From positions 1 to 14,231 of the forward strand of contig CAZRAD010000061.1 in NCBI GenBank assembly GCA_964597945.1: a DNA stretch of 14,231 bases, read 5' to 3'. Under the pieces are notes generated by a model. The model was not told where the DNA came from and searched no databases. It saw only the letters and a list, made by a program, of their open reading frames with translations. Positions 1-5,381 of the stretch are shown piece by piece. How positions within the stretch are numbered: position 1 is the stretch's first letter; each line of letters begins with the position of its first letter. This stretch comes from JAPEKQ01 sp964597945 (GTDB lineage Bacteria; Joyebacterota; Joyebacteria; Joyebacterales; Joyebacteraceae). Both the position numbers and the translations under genes were made by a program.

Positions 1-1680
1 GTACTCCCGTCCGGTCGAGGGGAACGCGTACCGCGTTGGCCCGATCAGACCCGAAGCGCCTCCGGTGGTGTTCCTCATCGCGCGCTCAGCGATGCAGTCG
101 TAGTCGATGGCGGTCGATGTGCAGTTGAGCAGCCACCAGAACCCGGACGCGTTCAATCCGTTCGAGAGTGAAGAGACATCGGAGAGCCCCAGGTAGTTGT
201 TCAATCCGACTCGCATGACGTCCTTGTTGCCATGTCCGACGTGGACAACGATGTTGTATCCGAGATCGAGCGAGTCGACCGCCGCGATCTCATCAAGGAG
301 GTACGCATCCGGATACGGAGCCACATTGGCATACAGCTTCGTGGCGTGGATCTCCGGGGCGGTCAACGGCATACCGGGTTCGATGATGTCTGTGGCTCCA
401 TCGAGACTGTAGGGACCGCTGCTCCAGTCGTACGGGAACAGCACCTCGGCAAGGTAGAGATTCCTGTCGATGAAGTGCGGAAGCGGAGTCAGCTCATACG
501 CCGTACACTTCGCGACGAAGTTCTGCACATCCACGACGTTGTTGACGGGCGCCCTGCCGACGAAGACATCACTGTAGAGATCGGTGTCGTCACCGGGGAG
601 CGTCTCGCCGCCGTACGCCTCGCCGAACAGCTCGTCGCCGTCACCGTTCCAGTTGCCATCGAGATCGCTGTAGTAGAGGTCACATGGAATACTGTTGCCA
701 CCGTAGTAGCGCGTGTACGCCATGCGCACGGGGACGATGCCGGTGTCGCCTCCGAGGAGGATGTACGCGGTGCCCCACGATTCGTAGGCGTCCTGGATGA
801 AGAATCGGATCCGCTCGGCCTGGTCGCAGCCGCCGGGGTAGTTGGCATCGATCCACGAGAGCGTCTTCACAACGGTCGGGATGCCCCGTGCGGTCTTCGC
901 ATCCGCGAACGGCTCGAAATGCGGTGCGAGTGCATCGCTCGTGATGACGACATACTCGACCGGCGTCCCCTCAAGCGATGGCGTGTGCCGCGGTGAGAAC
1001 CCGAAGCTTCCTCCCACCGTCTGGACATCGACGCCGCCGCGAAGGGCACCGAGGTCTTCCGGGTTGGCGACCACGGCGGCCACGACATCGCGGTAGAGTC
1101 TGTGGGACGATTCGGTCACGCGCTCTCGCGCCAGGGGCCTGTCGCTCGCCTGCTCAAGAACAAGCTCGACGGTCAGTTCCTCGGAGAGAAACACCTCCCC
1201 CGTTGAGGGGCGCCAGCGAATCGGATGAACCGCGACCGTCGCGAGGCGGTACCCGCCGAGGAATCCCTCTCCAAGGACGTTGCCTCGTTCGGCCGGGTAG
1301 ATCTCGTCCCCACCGTAGATCGCATCATCAGGTGGAACCCAATCGTCAGCGGGCTCGCCGATCGGTACCTCCGGCTGAACCGGAAACAGCCGCCACCGCC
1401 CGTCCAGCACGACCTCATCACTCCCGGATACCCGGATGTGCGAGACCCGCATGTCGCCCGGAATGACGAAGGAGAGCACGCGGGATGGGATCTCCGGCTC
1501 CCCGGGCGCGGCGAGAACGCGGCCGTCCTCGAGTACCAGCCGCGAATATCCGCGCGCGGCTCCGAACGACACGCTGTCTTCATCCGTCAGGACGGTTCCG
1601 ATCGGCGCCGCCGGCGCCGCTGTGGCGAGTATGGTCAGTAGAGAGAGCGCGAAGAGGCTTGTGGCGATTCGTGATGTCAT
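1..1680 (-). CDS. Secreted gingipain-type cysteine peptidase (family C25), 3' end beyond the window
   Basis: Reading from ATG at 1680 to the window edge gives 560 codons without a stop. Residues 1 to about 25 form a signal peptide (MTSR, hydrophobic stretch, then APAAP), so the protein is exported. About 27-235 looks like the C25 propeptide region. The catalytic part starts near YVVITSD (243-249), followed by LLGGD (Asp312) and an acidic stretch DLYYSDLDGNWNGDGDE (334-350) that may bind calcium. The catalytic pair is visible: His483 in VHVGHGN and Cys520 in WWLLNCTST, in the order and spacing typical of gingipains. Known family members cleave proteins outside the cell, and in FCB bacteria many leave through the type IX system by a C-terminal sorting domain; that end is not in the window, so the route is unknown. 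The ATG is preceded by GGGGG about 10 bases upstream. A sigma-70 promoter and a long structured leader precede it. Confidence 0.9.
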   Translation of the reverse strand, partial: MTSRIATSLFALSLLTILATAAPAAPIGTVLTDEDSVSFGAARGYSRLVLEDGRVLAAPGEPEIPSRVLSFVIPGDMRVSHIRVSGSDEVVLDGRWRLFPVQPEVPIGEPADDWVPPDDAIYGGDEIYPAERGNVLGEGFLGGYRLATVAVHPIRWRPSTGEVFLSEELTVELVLEQASDRPLARERVTESSHRLYRDVVAAVVANPEDLGALRGGVDVQTVGGSFGFSPRHTPSLEGTPVEYVVITSDALAPHFEPFADAKTARGIPTVVKTLSWIDANYPGGCDQAERIRFFIQDAYESWGTAYILLGGDTGIVPVRMAYTRYYGGNSIPCDLYYSDLDGNWNGDGDELFGEAYGGETLPGDDTDLYSDVFVGRAPVNNVVDVQNFVAKCTAYELTPLPHFIDRNLYLAEVLFPYDWSSGPYSLDGATDIIEPGMPLTAPEIHATKLYANVAPYPDAYLLDEIAAVDSLDLGYNIVVHVGHGNKDVMRVGLNNYLGLSDVSSLSNGLNASGFWWLLNCTSTAIDYDCIAERAMRNTTGGASGLIGPTRYAFPSTGREY

Positions 1681-1909
1681 CTGAAGCATCCCCCACGATG
1701 CGGAAACAGGAGTCGGCATCCATTCGCTGCCATCGGTCGCACCTGCACGGTCCGCGGTATCGCGGAGCCCCGGGAAATCCCTGATCGCAGAGCGCAGTAG
1801 CAGTTGTCCTGGGTGTCGACTCCTGTTCCCCTGCCGTCCCACGGGGGCTTCGCCCCCGCGGCAGCCGTGGAGGGCGAGCGGCAACCGCTCCACGCTGAGC
1901 GCAACATCG
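1681..1909 (-). promoter_or_regulatory. Long structured 5' leader of the C25 peptidase mRNA
   Basis: About 229 bases lie between the predicted start of transcription (near 1909) and the ATG at 1680. Several helices are visible. An 11-bp perfect long-range stem pairs 1817-1827 with 1705-1715, with two more G-C pairs beyond a one-base bulge, and closes a domain of about 120 bases. Inside it is a 6-bp hairpin (1751-1756 with 1761-1766). Nearer the 5' end is a 7-bp hairpin with a GAA loop (1842-1848 with 1852-1858). The 3' arm of that hairpin (GAAGCCCCC on the - strand) can instead pair with the ribosome-binding region at 1683-1694 through 5 + 5 bp around a 2-base bulge. I do not recognise a known riboswitch class. 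Regulation by structure is inference. Confidence 0.5.
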
Positions 1910-1915
1910 CTAGAC

Positions 1916-1944
1916 AGCCTAGCACGTGACGACTACGCTGTCAA
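1916..1944 (-). promoter_or_regulatory. Sigma-70 promoter of the C25 peptidase gene
   Basis: On the - strand a perfect TTGACA (1944-1939) is followed after exactly 17 bases by TAGGCT (1921-1916). The -35 is consensus; the -10 keeps the leading TA and final T. Transcription would start near 1909. Confidence 0.65.
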
Positions 1945-2005
1945 CTGGGACACCACCGTAAGACCCCGGACGGCGCGTTCCCACTCAGCACGCGGCCCGC
2001 TCACA

Positions 2006-2042
2006 GCAAGCGCCGGGCAGCATCACACTGCCCGGCGCTTGC
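2006..2042 (-). terminator. GC-rich hairpin behind tRNA-Ala
   Basis: A perfect 15-bp stem (2006-2020 with 2028-2042) with a 7-base loop lies 44 bases beyond the 3' end of tRNA-Ala. No T-run follows on the - strand, so it is not a classical intrinsic terminator. It could end transcription or block 3' exonucleases. It also separates the tRNA from the C25 promoter. Confidence 0.5.
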
Positions 2043-2086
2043 CTTCCGCCAGGGGCGCCGCCGTCGGAACGGCGCGCCCTCGAATG

Positions 2087-2163
2087 TGGTGGAGCCAGGG
2101 GGGATCGAACCCCCGACCTCCTGACTGCCAGTCAGGCGCTCATCCCAACTGAGCTATGGCCCC
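2087..2163 (-). tRNA. tRNA-Ala (anticodon GGC)
   Basis: A full cloverleaf is readable on the - strand. The acceptor GGGGCCA pairs with TGGCTCC and includes the G3-U70 wobble that identifies alanine tRNAs. The D arm contains AGTTGGGA. The anticodon stem CCTGA/TCAGG holds loop CTGGCAG with anticodon GGC, which reads GCC. The T arm has GTTCGATCC. Discriminator A and CCA are encoded. It is transcribed divergently from tRNA-Leu with its own promoter. Confidence 0.96.
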
Positions 2164-2190
2164 ACACCGCTGCTTTTCACTGAACATAGG

Positions 2191-2218
2191 ATTTTAGCAG
2201 CGTTGGCGTCAGAGTCAA
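2191..2218 (-). promoter_or_regulatory. Sigma-70 promoter of tRNA-Ala
   Basis: On the - strand TTGACT (2218-2213) and TAAAAT (2196-2191) are separated by 16 bases, close to consensus at both boxes. Transcription would start near 2184, leaving a leader of about 20 bases to be removed from the tRNA precursor. Confidence 0.75.
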
Positions 2219-2245
2219 GCGCGAACTTCTCGAGATCCTACCCGG

Positions 2246-2274
2246 TTGACGGTCCGCACCGCCGGTGCTAGATT
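2246..2274 (+). promoter_or_regulatory. Sigma-70 promoter of tRNA-Leu
   Basis: TTGACG (2246-2251) and TAGATT (2269-2274) are separated by 17 bases. The -10 ends ten bases before the mature tRNA, so the precursor would have almost no 5' leader. Confidence 0.75.
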
Positions 2275-2284
2275 GGAACGTCAT

Positions 2285-2373
2285 GCCGGAGTGGCGAAAC
2301 TGGTAGACGCACGGGATTCAAAATCCCGCGGGCCCCCGGGCTCATGCCGGTTCGAACCCGGCCTCCGGTACCA
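2285..2373 (+). tRNA. tRNA-Leu (anticodon CAA)
   Basis: This is a type II tRNA with a long variable arm. The acceptor GCCGGAG pairs with CTCCGGT, including a G1-U72 wobble also seen in the E. coli Leu(UAA) tRNA. The D arm has the leucine-type TGGCGAAACTGGTAGACGC. Stem CGGGA/TCCCG holds loop TTCAAAA with anticodon CAA, which reads TTG. The variable arm is GC-rich (about 2325-2345), the T arm contains GGTTCGAACC, and CCA is encoded. Confidence 0.96.
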
Positions 2374-2376
2374 GCA

Positions 2377-2408
2377 CGACGGGCTGCCGCACACGCGGCA
2401 GCCCGTCG
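2377..2408 (+). terminator. Hairpin terminator behind tRNA-Leu
   Basis: A perfect 14-bp stem (2377-2390 with 2395-2408) with loop ACAC begins four bases after the tRNA CCA. Only a weak T stretch (AGTTTC) follows. It lies between convergent transcripts and may also serve the lipoprotein gene coming from the other side. Confidence 0.65.
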
Positions 2409-2459
2409 CCAGTTTCGAGCATCATACTCCCACCGGAAGACCGCTCTCTTCTCCCGATC

Positions 2460-2930
2460 CTACTCGAACATGCTTCCCGGGGCGCCGGGGCCGTTATCCG
2501 CCGTGGAGAGCTCCACAGTGACGACACAGTCATCGTCGCGCTCGACCACCACGCTGCCGACGTACGTCGTGTACGCGACGTCGACCGCGGCGCGATCATC
2601 CCAGGTGCAGTTCACATAGAGATCGTACGTCTGCGAGTACGCGTGCGTCCCGCCGAGATCGACCTCACTGATCACGAACGCGCCCGTGGAGTCCGTCGTG
2701 ACCTCATAGCTCATCTCAGTCTGGCTGATGCCGACCTCGCCCCACATCGAGACCGTCATGTCCTCAAGCGGCGCTCCGGAGCGATTCGTCACAGTGCCCG
2801 TGACCTCGCCGTAGCCGCCACTCCACTCACTCTCCTCAGGGCTCACAACACTGCAGCCGCAGGCCATGAGGCAGCCGGCCACGACGATAGCCGTAGCCGC
2901 AACCGCTCTGTGCGCAAAGAACCTCTTCAC
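2460..2930 (-). CDS. Small lipoprotein with a carboxypeptidase-regulatory-like (Ig-fold) domain
   Basis: The protein has 156 residues from a GTG start at 2930, chosen because AGGAGG (2944-2939) sits 8 bases upstream and because the N-terminus then becomes a proper lipoprotein signal: KRFFAHR, a hydrophobic stretch, then VAGC with Cys20 as the likely lipidated residue. A second candidate lipobox (LMAC, Cys24) follows. A longer reading frame continues upstream to 3053, but that part has no signal character. Residues about 42-107 match the pattern of the carboxypeptidase D regulatory-like fold (GEVTGTVTNRSGAPLEDMTV, then TTDSTGAFVISEVDLGG), a beta-sandwich used in many envelope proteins. Cys108 and Cys135 could form a disulfide. 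The role is unknown; most likely an envelope-anchored binding or structural protein. It stands alone, convergent to tRNA-Leu. Confidence 0.75.
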   Translation of the reverse strand: MKRFFAHRAVAATAIVVAGCLMACGCSVVSPEESEWSGGYGEVTGTVTNRSGAPLEDMTVSMWGEVGISQTEMSYEVTTDSTGAFVISEVDLGGTHAYSQTYDLYVNCTWDDRAAVDVAYTTYVGSVVVERDDDCVVTVELSTADNGPGAPGSMFE

Positions 2931-3082
2931 CTCGCGTCCCTCCTCCTCGTGCCGACCCCTCGGTCGACAGCCCGAGTCAGGTGCCCGATGCCGTGTAGCT
3001 CCTGGTGTTGTCTCATGGTGCTGTCGGCAACCGCGACACTCGTAACAAAGCACTCAATGTGCCTCTCGCGATACTGATGAAT

Positions 3083-3098
3083 TGCATAACCTGTGCCA
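3083..3098 (-). promoter_or_regulatory. Sigma-54-type -24/-12 element upstream of the lipoprotein gene
   Basis: The - strand reads TGGCACAGGTTATGCA. The GG and GC dinucleotides are 12 bases apart start to start, as sigma-54 requires, and TGGCAC is the consensus -24 box; the -12 box is TATGCA against the consensus TTGCA. Transcription would begin near 3071, giving a leader of about 140 bases. No activator site was recognised. Confidence 0.45.
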
Positions 3099-3164
3099 GC
3101 CAGGTCTAAGAAAAGGGTCGCGCGCGGCATATTGTGAGGCCTTGGTCAATATCGTGATTTGCCC

Positions 3165-3194
3165 TTGCGCCAAAGCGGGCCTCTCCCCTATATT
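3165..3194 (+). promoter_or_regulatory. Probable sigma-70 promoter of the YIP1-family gene
   Basis: TTGCGC (3165-3170) and TATATT (3189-3194) are separated by 18 bases. Transcription would start near 3201, about 77 bases before the ATG. The leader holds a short GC palindrome near 3219-3236. Confidence 0.45.
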
Positions 3195-3277
3195 CACCCT
3201 GATAATCACAATCGTGCTCGCCCCCGGACCGGGGCGGAGGGCATTAGATGCGGCTCGAGCCGCAGGAGGCAAGGGCA

Positions 3278-3802
3278 ATGACATTCGTGGACTATCTCAA
3301 GAAGGGCTGGGAAGTCGTCCAGCTAAAGACCGACGCGATCGACCAGATGGCGGCCGATGAGAAGGCCTTCGGTCCCGCCATCGGGATTCTGGCGATCGGC
3401 GGCGTCTGTGGCGCTCTGGGCATGCTGAACCTGCCCGGCATCGTGATGTTCCCCGTCATGCGGGTCATCGGCTTTTTCATCTTTATCGGTATCATCCACT
3501 TCGCCGCCACGACGATCCTCGGCGGCAAGGGCGACTTCAAGGCCGTCTTCATCCCGCCGGCGATAGGCTCGTTGATCAGCTGGGTGGGCATCGTCCCGAT
3601 CCTCGGCACATTCCTGGCCGGTCTGGCAGGTCTCTGGTTGCTGGTCGTCACGGTCGTGACCGTTGAGCGCGTCTACGGGCTCGATCGAGGCAAGGCCATC
3701 ATCGCGGTCGCCATCCCCGTCGTCGTGGGCATCATCATCGCGATGATCGTCGGGGCGGCCGTCGGCCTCGGGACGCTCATGCTCATCGGAGCCTCAAACT
3801 AG
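3278..3802 (+). CDS. YIP1-family integral membrane protein
   Basis: The protein has 174 residues. The start is ATG 3278 because AGGAGG lies 8 bases upstream; an upstream in-frame ATG at 3248 would add ten residues but has no such site. A short amphipathic N-terminus (FVDYLKKGWEVV) is followed by about five hydrophobic segments: roughly 33-50, 54-82, 89-108, 109-130 and 139-172. The loop after segment four, VERVYGLDRGKAI, and the GLWLLVVTVV stretch before it are typical of the bacterial YIP1 (PF04893-type) family. Function in bacteria is poorly defined; the family is named after eukaryotic Golgi membrane proteins. It has its own likely promoter and is followed by a hairpin, so it appears monocistronic. 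Family assignment is by pattern, so moderately sure. Confidence 0.8.
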   Translation: MTFVDYLKKGWEVVQLKTDAIDQMAADEKAFGPAIGILAIGGVCGALGMLNLPGIVMFPVMRVIGFFIFIGIIHFAATTILGGKGDFKAVFIPPAIGSLISWVGIVPILGTFLAGLAGLWLLVVTVVTVERVYGLDRGKAIIAVAIPVVVGIIIAMIVGAAVGLGTLMLIGASN

Positions 3803-3897
3803 ACTCGCGATGCAGGCCGCAGGCGGACCAGCATCTGAGCTGAGATTCATTCGTGTTGCGGGATGCGACGAGAGCCGTCACGGCGAATCGAAATGAA

Positions 3898-3924
3898 TGA
3901 CGGGGGTCTTTCGGGCCCCCGTCA
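3898..3924 (+). terminator. Hairpin behind the YIP1-family gene
   Basis: TGACGGGGGTC (3898-3908) pairs with 3914-3924 over 11 bp, with one T-G wobble, around loop TTTCG. It lies 96 bases after the stop codon. No T-run follows, only a mixed stretch, so termination is likely but not certain. Confidence 0.5.
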
Positions 3925-3936
3925 CTGGTGTGGTCT

Positions 3937-3964
3937 TCAACTTCCTACGGTCCAGGGTGTCGAA
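3937..3964 (+). promoter_or_regulatory. Possible ECF (sigma-E-like) promoter of the PDZ gene
   Basis: CAACTT (3938-3943) is followed after 16 bases by TCGAA (3960-3964), resembling the GAACTT-N16-TCTGA pattern of sigma-E type factors. No convincing sigma-70 boxes were seen between 3803 and 4096. A periplasmic PDZ protein would fit an envelope-stress regulon, but the match is short and this is a weak call. Confidence 0.25.
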
Positions 3965-3982
3965 TCAGCTGAAGGGAAAACC

Positions 3983-4041
3983 GTGAGCCCCTCGGGTGGG
4001 AGGAGAGAACAGCTGGATTCCAGCTGGACCAGGGGCCTCAC
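3983..4041 (+). promoter_or_regulatory. Folded leader segment upstream of the PDZ gene
   Basis: GTGAGCCCCT (3983-3992) pairs with 4031-4041 through 10 bp with one bulged C. Within it CAGCTGG (4010-4016) pairs perfectly with CCAGCTG (4020-4026) around loop ATT. This two-helix element ends 55 bases before the ATG. I do not recognise a known RNA class. Confidence 0.35.
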
Positions 4042-4096
4042 CGTACACGCCCGGAACCCGCGCGGCGGCGGGCGTCAGGAGTCAAGGAGGTGGAGG

Positions 4097-5176
4097 ATGT
4101 CCAGGCGGAATCTGTTCGGAGTGGCCGTCCTCGCGCTCTGCGCGATCTGCATCGCCGTTCCGGCGAGAGCGCTGGCTGGTGACATGTCCAAGGAGGAGAC
4201 GGTCCGTGTTCATGTGACGACCGACGCGGACTCCGACGAGGAGTCGATCATCAGTATCGAACTCTCTGAGGACGACCACGCATGGCTCGGAGTCGGTATC
4301 AACGATCTCGACAAGGCTGAGCGCTCCGAGCTCGGTGTGCCCAAGACATACGTCGTGCACGTCAACAACGTGCATGCCGGGAGTCCCGCCGACGAGGCGG
4401 GGATCGAGGTTGGCGATGTCATCATCTCGATCAACGGCAAGGAGGCCGGTGACACCGGTGCCCTGATCGAGATGGTCCGGGATGTAGAACCCTTCACCGA
4501 GGTAGACGTTCTTCTGTATCGCGACGGCTCGGAGATCACGAAGCGCGCGGTTCTCGGCATTCGCCCACGGAAGTACGTCTGGACCACCGACAACATGGAT
4601 GAGTTCACGATTGACCTCGAGGGACTCGAGGGCCTCGCAGCACTCGGCGAGCTTGGCGATCTGTTCGTCCCGCGCTTCGACGTCGGTTACGCCTGGGGTG
4701 GCAAGGGCCGGCTGGGAGTCTATGTGGATGATCTGGGCGAGGGACTCGCCGAGTACTTCGAGGTGCCCGGTGGCAAGGGTGTTCTGGTCGAGGAGATCGT
4801 CGAGGGCGGCGCCGCCGAGGCGGCCGGCATTCGCGCAGGCGACGTCATCATCGAGATCGACGGCAACCCGGTGGCGGACACCGACGAGCTCTCGGAGGCC
4901 ATCGGCATGATGCAGGGCGATGCGCCGGCGCCGATCGTCTTCGTTCGCAACGGCGAGCTGCTCACGGTCGAGGCGACCGTCAAGAAGGCCGATGAATACA
5001 TCGTCCGCAGCCCCGGCAGCGGCATCTACATCTACGGTGACGATGAGTCCAAGGACGCCATCATGGAGTTCCGGACTCAGGAGAAGGAGGCTCTCGAGGA
5101 GCAGCTTGAGGAGCTCAAGGAGGCTCTTGAGGAGCTGCAGGACGAACTCAAGGAGATCCGCGCAGACAACGAGTGA
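4097..5176 (+). CDS. Secreted protein with two PDZ domains and a C-terminal coiled coil
   Basis: The protein has 359 residues. ATG 4097 is chosen because AAGGAGG (4084-4090) lies 6 bases upstream and a signal peptide follows directly (MSRRN, hydrophobic stretch, ARALA with cleavage near residue 27); a frame open back to 3863 has no such features. PDZ 1 covers about 62-157 (HAWLGVGI, then SPADEAGIEVGDVIISING). PDZ 2 covers about 203-298 (GRLGVYV, then AAEAAGIRAGDVIIEIDG). The C-terminus, 326-356, is an acidic heptad-like helix (EEQLEELKEALEELQDELKE) expected to form a coiled coil and oligomerise. There is no trypsin-like domain or catalytic triad, so it is not a DegP/HtrA protease although its PDZ pair resembles the C-terminal half of one. 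A scaffold or chaperone-like periplasmic role is inference. It is likely monocistronic. Confidence 0.85.
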   Translation: MSRRNLFGVAVLALCAICIAVPARALAGDMSKEETVRVHVTTDADSDEESIISIELSEDDHAWLGVGINDLDKAERSELGVPKTYVVHVNNVHAGSPADEAGIEVGDVIISINGKEAGDTGALIEMVRDVEPFTEVDVLLYRDGSEITKRAVLGIRPRKYVWTTDNMDEFTIDLEGLEGLAALGELGDLFVPRFDVGYAWGGKGRLGVYVDDLGEGLAEYFEVPGGKGVLVEEIVEGGAAEAAGIRAGDVIIEIDGNPVADTDELSEAIGMMQGDAPAPIVFVRNGELLTVEATVKKADEYIVRSPGSGIYIYGDDESKDAIMEFRTQEKEALEEQLEELKEALEELQDELKEIRADNE

Positions 5177-5237
5177 TGCGGCCGGAGCGAAGCTCGCTCT
5201 GTCCCCCCCCAGCCCCTCGCCTCCAGCTCAGGCGGGG

Positions 5238-5275
5238 GGCTCCCCTTTTCGGACAGTGCCGCGCAGAGGGGAGCC
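5238..5275 (+). repeat. Imperfect hairpin between convergent genes
   Basis: GGCTCCCC (5238-5245) pairs with GGGGAGCC (5268-5275) around a 22-base loop, 61 bases after the PDZ stop codon. It starts close to a C-run (5203-5211). It may assist 3'-end formation of the PDZ transcript. The rest of 5177-5331 holds only short GC-rich palindromes and no gene that I can support. Confidence 0.3.
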
Positions 5276-5331
5276 GGACCGCGCTTCGCTCGGCGCTGAG
5301 CTTCACCGGGCCGACACTGATGCACACAAAC

Positions 5332-5366
5332 CGATCGGGGGCCTCCATACCGGAGGCCCCCGATCG
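5332..5366. terminator. Shared hairpin terminator between convergent units
   Basis: A perfect 15-bp stem (5332-5346 with 5352-5366) closes loop ATACC. It lies between the end of the PDZ gene (+) and the end of the GlmU-like gene (-), only 15 bases beyond the latter's stop codon. Read on the - strand it is followed by GTTTGTGTG, a weak U tract; on the + strand there is none. It probably acts chiefly for the - strand operon. Confidence 0.7.
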
Positions 5367-5381
5367 TCGCTGCGGCGGGTT

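Noticed and set aside
232..996. 254-codon open frame on the + strand
   Set aside because: It lies opposite the C25 peptidase coding frame, whose translation shows clear family motifs. Its own product has no recognisable features.
1842..1858. GGGGGC-TTC-GCCCCC hairpin as a dispersed repeat element
   Set aside because: Similar short GC palindromes with GAA/TTC loops occur elsewhere (for example near 10725) but flanks differ and there are too few copies here to call a repeat family.
1677..1925. 82-codon frame on the - strand that overlaps the C25 start and might be a leader peptide
   Set aside because: Its GTG start falls within the -10 region of the predicted promoter, it lacks a ribosome binding site, and the region is better explained as folded leader RNA.
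3054..3284. Small frames on both strands between the lipoprotein and YIP1 genes
   Set aside because: None has a ribosome binding site or protein-like composition. The region is better read as a divergent promoter region.
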